64,000 nt of DNA from assembly GCF_001638985.1 (NCBI RefSeq), contig NW_017265137.1, positions 1-64,000 of the forward strand, given 5' to 3'. Below, piece by piece: positions 22,410 to 33,474 of the stretch (position 1 is the first letter of the stretch; each line of letters starts with the position of its first letter). A program made the position numbers and the translations under genes. Below the pieces are notes generated by a model. The model saw nothing but the letters and a program-made list of their open reading frames with translations. It did no database searches and had not been told where the DNA came from. Source of the stretch: Phycomyces blakesleeanus NRRL 1555(-). Lineage: Eukaryota > Mucoromycota > Mucoromycetes > Mucorales > Phycomycetaceae.

Positions 22410-23561
22410 TGTGAAGGAAAAGAGAGAAAAGATAGGTTAAGAAAGATGGCAGACAAGAGGCAAAAAATCGCGAACAGCCGGCTTTTATAAGCGGACTGAG
22501 AAGTATGGATTTGAGGGGCGCATTTGGGAAATGGTCTCAGATAAAGATCATTATGTTTTGGGAACAAATAAGATTAGCTGAAATGCAATGTTTTCTGGTA
22601 TTGTTTGATCCCTGAATAATAGTCTTTTTTATAATATATATATGTACATATTATGATGATTTCAGGACAGTTGCTTTTCTATAGGCATAGCGTACTTAAT
22701 AACCCACATTATTGTCTTATATGTATCTCAATTTCTTTAGGCGTATGTATTCATCTAATTGCTTTGAGAACGAGAGCAGAGTCTATCAAACCGATCTGGT
22801 ACAAGGCGGGAACGCTTTCTCCAGCGATTCGGCACAATGTTGCTGTCCCGCACAGTCCTGTGGAATACGTATACATTCAGCCTCCGTAGCATAACCTCAA
22901 ACTATTCATTCGCCCAGACTTATCCTATCCCCTTACTAGACTTTCGCATATTTTCAGCGTTCAACTTTAATTTATATATTCAATCTTGGTTTTTCAAGAC
23001 TTTTTATTTATTATTAACTTCATTTGTGGTAGTGGCTATCATATGTTTCCAAGACAACAAACTTTCTGGTCAACGTATACAAATCGTCATGACAATCACA
23101 TTTCTAGGACATTTGTGCTACATGAACTGCAAAGTATTTTAGCTTAATAAGGTCCGCCTAGACCCAAAAGAACAGTTCTATTAGGCTTGTAACTTTCCAT
23201 AGTAATAACCATTGACACCATTGTCAATACGTTAATTATGTTTCTAACTAGTTAGTTTCCAATAAACTAGATAGATACTTTTTTAAAATTAATAGTTCAA
23301 CATGCTTCTTTATATGCATATATGAATTCAATAAATCCCATGTGAGTAAAAATAATATCTTGTCTTACCAACCCATATTACAGAATGCGTACATGATGAT
23401 GTCAATCAACCACCTATTTCAGTACTTCTTTTTTATCAACTTTTTGTTATGACAAGAAAGTCCAAAAGAAAAACGTCCCTCTCACTATTAAAGGCCTCGA
23501 TATTAAGGTGCCTCTCAAGCACCAGCCAAGGACCTAAATTTTGGCGGTGATTTCCATATAC
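22410..23561. other. Intergenic DNA upstream of the debranching enzyme gene
   Basis: AT-rich. A GC-containing stretch just upstream of the start (22470-22510, GCTTTTATAAGCGGAC) has a TATA-like TTTATAA. A hydrophobic open frame at 22837-23142 on the plus strand resembles no family I know, and I do not call it a gene. Confidence 0.5.
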
Positions 23562-23563
23562 TA

Positions 23564-24193
23564 GGTGCTCACGGAGTGGCTCATCGATGAAATTTTATAT
23601 CTATTTTTGGTAAATTTTTAAAATACAAATTAGGTGCCGTATACGTAATAATATGTCGGTATTATAATAAAATACTATACTCAAGACACTTATATCTCTT
23701 TAAAAATATAACAAATGAAATATAATTATTTTCCATGTGTTATTAAGAGAAAACATGTAAAATATGGCTTTTAACGCAAGTTTCAACAAGCCGTATTTCA
23801 ATAATACTATTGTGAGTAAAAATATATTAGCATATATAATTAAAAAGAGATTGAAAAGCAAGACAAAGTAATGAAATAAAAATGGTTCTCACACACCGTG
23901 TTGATAGCAAGAAAATTAAATACCATATATGGTATTTGAAAATAATTTGTCCCTGGTCAAGAGCAGGGATATTTTTTGTGGACTTTAAAAAGTATATACC
24001 ATATTTAGGCTTGAGACCCTTCCAAATTGGTCGATTGACACTTTTTGGTCGATTGACACTTCACTCCGTGAGCACCTCTCGTAGACAGCAGGAATAAAAT
24101 CCACGGACACTGAATATAAATTACCAAATATAATAATGTAACCTTCTAACTATGGAAGGTGCATTCTCATCGATGAGCCACTGCGTGAGCACC
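23564..24193. mobile_element. Non-autonomous TIR element, GGTGCTC family (copy 1)
   Basis: Ends are inverted repeats of about 27 bp with one mismatch: GGTGCTCACGGAGTGGCTCA then TCGATGA on the left, and the mirror image with CGCAG on the right. The left end follows TA; the right flank is TTA. A further copy of the end sequence (CTCCGTGAGCACC) lies internally near 24062-24077, suggesting an end duplication or a nested copy. No coding capacity. It ends about 80 bp before the OTU gene start and may contribute to that promoter. Confidence 0.72.
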
Positions 24194-24270
24194 TTACCTT
24201 TAAAGCGATCAGTTTAAATTTCGTGGTCACGGTTATCGAGAAGCTTCTTTTTTTTATTCTTGACATTAGG

Positions 24271-25742
24271 ATGAGTACATCCGAAGACCTTATAGATTCT
24301 GTAGCAGACGTTGCAGTAATTGGCCCTTCACCAACGCACGAACCTGTTTCAAATGAGGAAGAGACTTTAGAAAGTATGCTGCATCGTCACCGACTTGAGC
24401 AACGCGATCTTCAGAGCACCATTTCAAATATGCGAAAGTCTGTTCCCAAAAGTGACAAACGCAAGAAGAGAGCAATGACATCTAAAGCAGCAGAACTTGA
24501 AAGTGAATTACGGCAAAAACAAGAGCTTGAGCTCACTCAACTTAAGTCTCTATTATCTGGAAAACTAATTGGAGAAGAAGAGGTAGCAAGACCCCCTAAA
24601 GTCCACAGAGTATAACATAGCGTTTGACTTATAGCTATGTAAATAGACTCCAGATGACGGTATTTCTCTAGACAGACTTACGTTCCTAACTGAAGAGGAA
24701 GAGCCAGTAGCACCTATGCCATCTCCAGCGTTGACCACTCCAAAGAAGAAGAAACCCAATAAACACGACCTAAAAAAGCAACGTAGAGAGGAAGAATTAC
24801 AAAAAATACGCGATGAAGCAGAGAAAGAAGCCTCGGGACAAGTGGATATGGGAGAATTAGAGAGTGAAGCTATCAAAGAACTATTAGCTCCTATGAAATT
24901 AAAAGTTCAAGAAGTATGTTTGAAGCCTTAATGAAATCTAAAGGATATATCTAATTATTCGATTAATATACCTAGATTTCGCCTGATGGCCATTGGTAAG
25001 AGAGCTAAGTTAAAAGTAGAAATATAACTGACCATAATTTTAGTCTTTACAACTCTATTGCAAAACAACTGGAGTATATATATAATGAAGAGGTAAACTT
25101 CTTTAGATAATGTACATCAGGCCTAACCATGTTATTGATTAATAATGGATGAATAAATAATCAAACTAACAAGCAAACAAAAACATTATTTCTTGATATT
25201 AGACAGATTATCATAAACTTCGAAAAGAAGCAGCGCAATACATGAGAGAGCACCCAAACGATTTCATTCCATTTTTATATAAGGACGATGGAAACATATT
25301 TAGTGCAGGTAAAGGATATCTTAAAATACTTCGCAAAGAGGAGGTTGTTTAGATACTGGTTTTATATCTAGATGATTTCAAGCATTATTGCGATGATGTT
25401 GAAAACTCGCCAAGATGGGGTGGCCAATTGGAGGTACTGTCCCAAAATTGCTGTTGTTTGTTTGTTTGTTTTTTAGGGTGAACGTATTAATAATAATAAA
25501 AATCAAATTATGCAGATTCTCGCTCTCTCAAAGGCTAAAAAAGTGCCGATATATGTTGTTCAGATGGGATCTCCTGTACTAAAGGTTGGGGAGGAGGAAT
25601 TTACAGATAAGAAACCATTGATTGTAGCGTAAGTACCTGACATATGTAACCGGCAGATTCTGATACACCGAGGGCATTCAATAGGTACTACAAGCATCTT
25701 TACTCCCTTGGAGCTCATTATAACTCATTATTGAAAGTATAA
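24271..25742 (+). CDS. OTU2: OTU-domain deubiquitinase, OTUD6B/Otu2 type
   Basis: Seven exons, about 325 aa. The N-terminal half is charged and coiled-coil-like (RHRLEQRDLQSTISNMRKSV, ELESELRQKQELELTQLK, KKKKPNKHDLKKQRREEELQ), as in OTUD6B/Otu2, which acts at ribosomes and removes ubiquitin. The OTU catalytic core begins ISPDGHCLYNSIA with catalytic Asp and Cys; the Cys codon is split by an intron at about 24992-25043. It continues YHKLRKEAAQYMREHPNDF, PRWGGQLEILALSKAKKVPI and ends with GAHYNSLLKV holding the catalytic His. The ATG at 24271 is preferred over the upstream in-frame ATG at 24223 because it starts the acidic leader expected in the family. All catalytic residues are present. Confidence 0.92.
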
Positions 25743-25988
25743 GTATACAGCGATATTACATTAAAGTTTACACAAATCTCTTGTTTCAGATTTAGTTTAA
25801 TATAAATATGGCTTCGACTCAGCCTTCAAGCTAAATATATGTCTATACTTCTTTGTTTATTTTAATACAATCGTATAGTCAGCTATATTGAGCCTTTTCA
25901 ACTTTCAAGTCTATAAATATACTTTGTCTAATACTTTACTTGACTTATGCACCAAAAGAAAAAGAAAAAAAAAGTTTTTAGAATATTA

Positions 25989-27013
25989 GAGCATCTTCAG
26001 CAGTAACTTTTATCCCGACTTTTATACCACATTTGGACTTTTATCTAAAATTGTCGTTGCGACGGATTTTGAAATTAGAAAAGAATAAAATCATAGCAAC
26101 AAAACTAAAGACAATTAGTGTAGAACTAAAGACATTAGTAGAGAACTAAGGGACTTAGCGAACCTTAGAAAATGATAAAACAATAGGTGCTCGCCACCAC
26201 CCGGAAAATTTTCAATTTTGAAGATTTAAGCACTGTTTTTTGTTCCCAATCTATAAAGCCCCTCAAAATAATCAGGATCCCAAAAGGGAACAAAATTTCA
26301 AAAAGGAAAGGGATATCGACGATTTTGAAGTTACAAAATACATCTACTCAAACTAATCAGGGTCAAAAAAAGGAAATCTAAACTACCACCACTCTTTTTT
26401 TGGGTTTGATATTAAAAAAAAAAAAGATTACTAGGAGAAAAATTAGTTATTTTAGTATTTATATTTACTCTTCCAAAACGAGACAAGAATAAAAAGCAGG
26501 TTATAATCCTTTTGGGATATTTGAGATGACATTCAATTTTCGATATCGATATATTTACAGGTGGTGGCGAGCACCTAATGATGTAAAAAATAGGATAGAA
26601 ACAATATAAAAGCAAAGGCAAATAACATGAAATAAAGACCATTTTACACCTTGATTCTCAAATCCTATATAATTGTTTCTATCTTAAAAACCCTTATAAT
26701 CACACCCTCATTGAACACCTGGTTAGTCCTAATTGAATCTCCACTAGTGTAACGAAAAGGCTAACCAGCGCGTTCACAAAAGTTAATTTCCCAGCAGTTC
26801 CTTTTATTTTATTTTATGAAAAATTTATGGTCCTAAATTTTATCTAGCTGCTATATTTGACAGGGATTTAAAAGTTCTAGCTGAAAGCACTCTCAAAATT
26901 TATTTAAAAGTTAGAGAAAAAATTAACTGCTGGGCGGGGTGGCTTTTTTTATGTAAAAGTGACAATTTTTGATCCCAGATAAAATAAAAGTTAGCCGACT
27001 GCTGAAGATGCTC
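25989..27013. mobile_element. 1-kb TIR element with GAGCATCTTCAGCAGT ends
   Basis: The left end GAGCATCTTCAGCAGT (25989-26004) is perfectly inverted at 26998-27013. A weaker matching block AACTTTTAT follows inside each end. Flanks are TTA on the left and TGA on the right, compatible with a diverged 3-bp duplication of the PIF/Harbinger kind, though this is uncertain. No transposase is encoded. The GGTGCTC element at 26186-26575 lies inside and so inserted later. Confidence 0.65.
26186..26575. mobile_element. Non-autonomous TIR element, GGTGCTC family (copy 2), nested
   Basis: Perfect 16-bp inverted ends GGTGCTCGCCACCACC, each flanked by TA. The first eight bases (GGTGCTC plus A or G) match the ends of the element at 23564-24193, indicating a common transposase. 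The interior is AT-rich with no gene. Confidence 0.78.
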
Positions 27014-27175
27014 TGAAGATGCCCTTATATTTTAATGTCGATACTGGCTTATTGAAAGTGCGCTACAAAGCAAGGTACCTAAAACCCTTGATTTTAAGCA
27101 GTTGTTCTGTGTGTGTGTGTAGCGGGAAAACTTAAAAAGAGACCAAAAATAAAAGAAAAAGAGAATCGCTTGACA

Positions 27176-28200
27176 ATGACTATATCACTCTTATTTGGTC
27201 TAGTAAGAGTCTCTAATCCTTTTGTCAAACAGCTAGCAAAACCTCTTCAACATAATATTTTTCATCGGTCTATACGAACAATGCCTCCCAGTAACTCATT
27301 TACAGCAGCATGCTGCATTATTGGCGATGAGATCCTTAATGGCAAAACACGCGATTCCAACGCTCATTTTTTAGGCAAGACACATTCTGATTCTAATACA
27401 ATAAAAGTAATTGACTTATGAAAGAAAGATAGCCAAGTCCCTTTTTGATATCGGTGTCGACCTGAAGCGAGTAGAGATAATCCCGGATGAATACAAAGCT
27501 ATTGAAGAAACCATAAAACGACTCTCAAGTCAACACGATATTGTGTTTACCAGTGGTGGTATAGGTAGGTATTTCACATTTAAATGCATCGGTCTTTATT
27601 TGGTTAATAACCACAAAAAATGGGTCAGGACCAACACACGACGATATCACTTATGCTGCTCTAGCTAAAGCGTACAATCTTCCTCTTGAACTCGACCTGG
27701 AAACATGCAAACAAATGGAAGAAAAATCAAGTCACATCAAAGACTGGGTTCTTAATGATGCTAGAAAACGAATGGCAATATTTCCAAAACCATCCAAACT
27801 CATTCGTACCTCCCCTGAACTCTGGGTACCTATAGTGGTTGTGAATGAAAACATACATGTTCTACCCGGAATTCCTCGTCTTTTCGAGAGACTCATACAC
27901 TCTCTTCAACCTCACCTCATATCATTAATTGAAGCTAAAACCGGACGTTCCACTCCAGAAAAGTACCATCGTATCCAGATTGCCACGGCTCAACCAGAAG
28001 GAAAAATTGCTCAATGCTTGACAGCAGCACAGAATCAGGTTAAGGATTATAATATTAAAATCGGAAGCTACCCAAAGTGGGGCCAGGATTCCCATGGGAC
28101 CCGTGTTGTGGTGAGTATTGTTGGCAAGGACGAAAAGGCCGTACAAGCATTAGCAAAAGATATTTCGGATCAAATTGAAGGCTGGATCTATGTTCCTTGA
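27176..28200 (+). CDS. CinA-like / molybdopterin-binding (MoaB-Mog fold) domain protein
   Basis: Three exons, about 300 aa. The fold shows CCIIGDEILNGKTRDSNAHF, LFDIGVDLKRVEIIPDE, VFTSGGIGPTHDDITYAALA (substrate-binding loop) and the C-terminal LPGIPRLFERLI. This matches the MoCF_biosynth/CinA N-terminal family, related to the first domain of eukaryotic FAD synthases; the exact substrate in fungi cannot be stated. The first intron (27375-27432) starts with GCAAGA rather than GT and joins HFL to AKSLFDIG correctly, so it is a GC-AG intron. The leader from 27176 is rich in Arg, Lys and hydroxylated residues with no acids, resembling a mitochondrial presequence; an in-frame ATG at 27281 (MPPSNSF) would give a cytosolic form. 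Confidence 0.85.
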
Positions 28201-28537
28201 AATGAAACAATATGTTACAAACTTAATACATATTTCTCTCTCTTTCTCTCTCTCTCTTTGGTTACCAATAATCTTGGAAAATAATAATTGATATCAATAT
28301 TAGTATCCCTGAGAACCGAGCATTAGAAGCTTAACTTGAGATCTAACAAAAGCCAAAAAAAAGAAGAGAAAAAAATACTGATGGAGATGGAGGGTTTGGA
28401 TTGGCCAATCCTTCATCAAACAGAGTCAAATTTGCTTTTTAGAGATTTGGAGATCAGATGTGCTCAATTCGAGTTTAAATTTTTGTGCAATCATTTTTTT
28501 TTTATTTCTCAGTATAAAGGAATAAGTTTTTGACTGT
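28201..28537. promoter_or_regulatory. Spacer and promoter region of the FPGS gene
   Basis: Contains a CT microsatellite at about 28235-28257 in the downstream flank of the CinA-like gene and otherwise AT-rich DNA. No gene recognised. Confidence 0.45.
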
Positions 28538-30764
28538 ATGGTACGCCTTCCTGCACTCTTTTCTCAAACCTCTTCCAAACAGTGGTATACCACCCTTACA
28601 AAAATGACCGACTTTAAAGTAACGTACAATTGTAAACTCTAGACCTTTCTTTTTTTTTAAAAAAAAAGAAAGAAAAAAAAAGAATGTGGAATCTCAACTC
28701 ATTTCGCTATAGATTGCCATTGAAAGAATCAACTCATTGCAAACGAATGCTTCTCTACTCGAGAAACTGAGAAAAGCAGGCCCGCGCGCAAACGAATTAA
28801 GTCTGCCTGAAATGAGAGACTACTTTAAACGTATTGGCTACGAGGTAAACCAAAACAAATTGTTTTTTCTTATCTATCGCGTCCCGGCTTTAAACTGACA
28901 GCTATTATTACTGTTGTGCGTGTGTATAGGTCAAAACTTTCGATAAATTGAACGTAATTCACGTGACAGGAACCAAAGGAAAAGGTTCTACTAGTGCAAT
29001 TACCCAGTCTATCTTGCGTAATTGTTCGGACGAGAAGCCTATCCGAACCGGTCTATTTACCTCTCCTCATCTCATTTCTGTTCGTGAGAGGATCAGAATC
29101 AACGGCGAGCCCGTGAGCGAGGAGCTGTTTGCAAAGTATTCCAACGAAGTGTGGGATAGACTAGAAAGTACAAAGGAAGAAGCATTGATAAAGGCCGGTC
29201 TGAGTGAGAAGGTATAATCGAAAAAGAAATGATGATATTTTAGAGTTTATCGAAAAGAAAGAAAATCTTACAGGGATTCTACACAGGATTTAAAGGCTTC
29301 TTTGAGAGACCAGAGACAGCACCCAGATAAGCCCATATACTTCCGCTACTTGACTTTGGTGGCTTTCCATACATTTATTCAGGAAAAGGTATGTGCTGTA
29401 TATGTATGGCTAATTATAACAAGAATAAGAATAGCATACTTAACGCGTTTTTGTTACAAGGTTGATGTTGCTATCCTTGAAGTTGGTGTCGGTGGAGAGT
29501 ATGACTCTACAAATGTTGTGGAGCGTCCTGTTGTATGCGGTATTACAGCATTGGGATTGGATCACGTTGGTGTTTTGGGTCACACTATTGATAAAATTGC
29601 ATGGCACAAGGCTGGTATTATCAAGGTAAAACCTCCGAGAAAGAAAATGATTATAAAAAAAAAGTAGCGAAAGCTTTTTTACTGACATTAATATATATAT
29701 ATATTAGAATCACGTTCCTGCTATTGCATTCGAGCAACTTCCTGAGGCCATGCAAGTAATTGAAGAAAGAGCTAAAGAGAAGGAGGTAAATAATATATCA
29801 TTATACCTTATAATCAAAAAAATGAGCAAAAAAGGATAGTAATTCATATAACGTAACTAGGCTCCATTACAAGTCTTGCACGCCCGTGATATTGATGCTT
29901 TGAAGGACGTAGAAATTGGTAAGACATTTATTGTTGTTGTTGTATGATTATTACATTGTTTCTAAACTGCATTTAATTATTATTATTATTATTTAAAAAA
30001 AAAGGATTGGCTGGTGTTCACCAAAAATACAACGCATTGACTGCTATTGCACTTTGCAAGATCTGGTTGAAGCACTGTCGTCAAATTGAGCTTACAGAGA
30101 CTGTTCCGGCTGGATTCAGAAAGGGTCTCGCAAATGTAAAGTGGCCTGGACGTGGTCAACAGCTTTGCGCGACAGAAACAAAGTATGCTTCCCAAATCCC
30201 CAACCCCCGAGACGTAACATGGTATCTTGACGGTGCCCATACCCTCGAGAGTCTCCAAGTGTGTGTAGACTGGTTCAGACAAGTAGCAAAAGACAAGAAG
30301 GATATTAAGGATGTGTCTCGAATCTTGGTATTCAATACCTCAAACGGCAGAGACGGGCCAAACTTGTTGCAAGTTATTTCTAAAATACAGTCATTTGTTG
30401 GATTTGATCATGTAATCTTTACAACCAATATGACATACCGGGAAGGTGACTCGGCAGGTAATTATAAAAAAAATATGGGTTAATTTATAACTAACCATGA
30501 GTATTTATAGACAATACCAACTACACAGTCTCTATGGCTGATGTTTTATCCATGCAGGCATTGTTGGCAGAGAGCTGGGTAAAACAAGTCCCTTCATTCA
30601 ATGCTGAAAATGTTCATGTTGTTGGATCACTTGAAGAGGCAACAGAGTGGATAGTCGATTACGCCAAATCGGCACCTGAGACTAAGAAGGTTCAGATATT
30701 AGCCACTGGCAGTTTGATTATGGTTGGAAATACTCTTACTGTGCTTGGAATTACACCACAATAA
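28538..30764 (+). CDS. MET7: Folylpolyglutamate synthase
   Basis: Adds glutamates to folates, retaining them in cytosol and mitochondria. About nine exons. Diagnostic motifs: [17 protein letters not shown] (ATP-binding P-loop), [20 protein letters not shown] (folate-binding loop), [59 protein letters not shown] and, near the C-terminus, [12 protein letters not shown]. The ATG at 28538 opens a 22-residue leader ([20 protein letters not shown]) that is basic and without acids, a likely mitochondrial presequence. A second in-frame ATG at 28604 (MTDFK) would produce the cytosolic form. Intron 1 contains a poly-T/poly-A palindrome near 28650-28680. No lesion is seen. Family-typical length of about 510 aa. 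Confidence 0.95.
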
Positions 30765-31328
30765 GATCACTATCTTATACAACCACCACCAACCACGTCA
30801 ACATAATGAACCGAATATGATGAGATAGCCGAAAACAAAAGGAAAACAAAAGATATCAATTCCGCATGTGCGTGAAGTATACATGCCCTACTTCGATACA
30901 CATGCTCTATACTTATATTTATCATTATTATTATCATTAATTGAATGACAAAAAGAAGACTTGTCTAAAAGCTTACAACAATGTACATACAAATTATCAA
31001 GCCGTATATATATATATATTTACAAGTAAAATAAAATTTGGAAATTATTAACTGAATACATAATGTAAAGAGCGTTGTATTTATGCGTTACTTTACATTG
31101 AGGTATACATAAGTACATAGAAATATACTATCTGTATTAAAATATTAAAGAAAGAGAGAAAGAAAATAACATCCTGATTATTCTCATCGTGAGTGCATGG
31201 TCAAATGAATAGGGGGAAGTGTGGGAGAATAAAGGCTTTCTTTGCTTTGTTTTTCTCTTCTTTTTGGAGCTTTCATTGAAACAGTGCATAATTAGAAATA
31301 ATCTTTTTAAGAAAAGACGCACGACTAC
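30765..31328. other. Convergent intergenic region between FPGS and the APSES gene
   Basis: AT-rich 3' flanks of both genes with a short TA run near 31006-31019. No gene seen. Confidence 0.5.
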
Positions 31329-33474
31329 TTAATGTAGAGTTTTCTTGTTTGGCTTTGATAATATGTACCCATCATCTGTATTAGACGAAACTATGCTCAA
31401 GGATCTAGTATCCGAGGAGTGCTTTCCTGGGGACGTGTAGGGATGAAAGCGTGAATGGACTCCGCGTGAATACGTGTCTATAGAGAGTGTTTCGCGGTAA
31501 GTACTATGCGAGCTAGAAGATCCGTTGTATCTTGTGTCTGCCTCCATAGGCAACGGAGAGAACATTGGTCCCATGTAAGGCTCTGCTCCTTGTATCACTG
31601 CCAATCCAGAAGGTTGGGGGTTCATGTTAACATTATAACTCGGGTATCTTGTTGTTACTGGAACATATGGGTTAGTCAGTTAAAGTATTGTGTGTATTTT
31701 ATTATTATTATTATTATCATTATTATATTAGTTAACAAACACAATTAATATATAAGTATTGTGAGATAGATATATTTTAATGTATGTATATAGAAGATTA
31801 ATACTTTACCTTTACACGATGTATTCATGCTATAGTTGTACATACCTTCATTAGACTTCTCATGAACTGTGTATTTATGGTTATATTCTTGTAGTGGATT
31901 ATTTATAAAGCATCCTTTTGAGTACATGTCTTTGTATTGACTCTGCTGACCAAGAACAGTAGGTGTATTTGATCCATGGCTCAGAGAGTTTCTAGAAAAT
32001 ACATGCTGAGTGCTGCTGCTTTCTAATGGATGACAAGTGTCACTGATTCCATTCACAGTTTCGTAAAATTGCTGTGTGTGTCTGGACGAGTGCTCTAAAG
32101 TCACGTTATTATTATGATGAGTTTTATCGTGCTGTGCTGTATGATCTATACATGATTGTAAGCAGCCAAATACATACACACACACACATATATATATATA
32201 ATTATTTAGGTAACCAAAATAAAATAAACACGTAAAATTAGGAATGGGTATTTGTATTGGAATTTACCTGGTTGTTGAGCAGCTATTGTTGTTACTGCTG
32301 TTGTTGTTGATGTTGTTGTTGGTCCGTGCGTATCTGCAGAGCTTATCCCTGAGCCTTTGACTACCCCAGAAGTGTTTCCAAATGAAGACAACCTCCGGTA
32401 AGATTGTCCCGAACTGTCCAATTTACCAGCCGAATGTTGAAATGGCGAAACATAAAGAAATATACTCGGATCTTCCACAAAAAGCGGATAAAGTGAATCG
32501 TGTATTTTGTAACGAGTTGCTAGTAGATAAGCTCTTGAAAAGGTTATCCTATTAAAGAATAAAGAATAAAGAAGAAGAAGAAAACATATACACAATTATA
32601 CACATATAGTATATATTTTTTTGTTAATTATTATTATATATGTGTAACCCTTGAAATATATATCAAGAACTTACCACACCCCTTTTAGATGCATAGCTCC
32701 CACCTTGATAACCACTCGATCCTTTTCATTCTTTAGGATTCCATCCCGTTTACCTCGAGACATACCAGTGACATTGAGTAATTTTGTTCCATTAATCATG
32801 TTGTTGTCTAATAAAATAAGCAAATATATATATATTTAAAAAAGATTTGTAAGAATATACACTTCTTCTTTCTTATTCTTTCCTTTACCTTTTCTTCGAG
32901 AAACACAGACATTTTTTAAATCGACTTGGTAGCATATGGTGTCTTCATCTTCCCACATGGTCGTTGTAAGTCTAACCCTTGGCACCACAGATCGATGTGA
33001 TTGATCCGTCAAACCAGTCTGAATTGATTTGATAGTCTTTGTGGTGTGATAATTAGAATTCTGGTGTGAATAAGACGAGTCCTTTGTGATCTGAAGATCT
33101 GTTTGGTTGTTTGGCATCGGAGAAGTCATGTTGGTGTCTGCCCATTGTATGCCGTGTTGAGATACAGGCACGAAAGCCGATCCATGAGAGATTGATAGAT
33201 CTACTGACTCGGCGTTTGACTTGTTTTTCGAAATAGAATCTTGGTTCTGACGCCATTCTGTAGTACGCATCTCTTTTTATTTTAGAGCCCTGTCATAATC
33301 TCTAAACACAAGAGAAGCTAATGTACATATTTATACTAACTGTGTACCTGTCGATCCTGAAATATTGCTTTCAGCAGGGGAAACCGGCGTGTTTTTAAAA
33401 CTCGGGTTTTCTGCATTGTGAGCATTTGCTGTAAAATCGGCTTGTTGTGGTTGTTTAGCCGAATATTGAGCCAT
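31329..33474 (-). CDS. APSES-domain transcription factor (StuA/Efg1/Sok2 type)
   Basis: Six exons, about 530 aa. The DNA-binding APSES (KilA-N-like) domain is split over exons 2-4 and reads [78 protein letters not shown] and [20 protein letters not shown]. This is a very clear match to StuA/Efg1/Sok2 factors, which govern development and morphogenesis in fungi. N- and C-terminal parts are low-complexity, rich in Gln, Ser, Asn, Thr and His, as usual for activation regions. The start [14 protein letters not shown] is the first in-frame ATG of exon 1. About 3.1 kb of non-coding DNA lies upstream, typical of morphogenetic regulators. All splice junctions keep frame. Confidence 0.95.

Larger units (their letters stand above)
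25743..27175. other. Intergenic DNA, mostly nested TIR elements
   Basis: Between the OTU gene and the CinA-like gene. Nearly all of it is occupied by a 1-kb TIR element containing a second, smaller one (listed separately). The last 100 bp include a short GT microsatellite (27107-27119) just before the next gene. Confidence 0.7.

Noticed and set aside
22653..23142. Hydrophobic plus-strand frames upstream of the debranching enzyme
   Set aside because: Hydrophobicity follows from T-rich DNA; no family resemblance or consistent exon structure was found.
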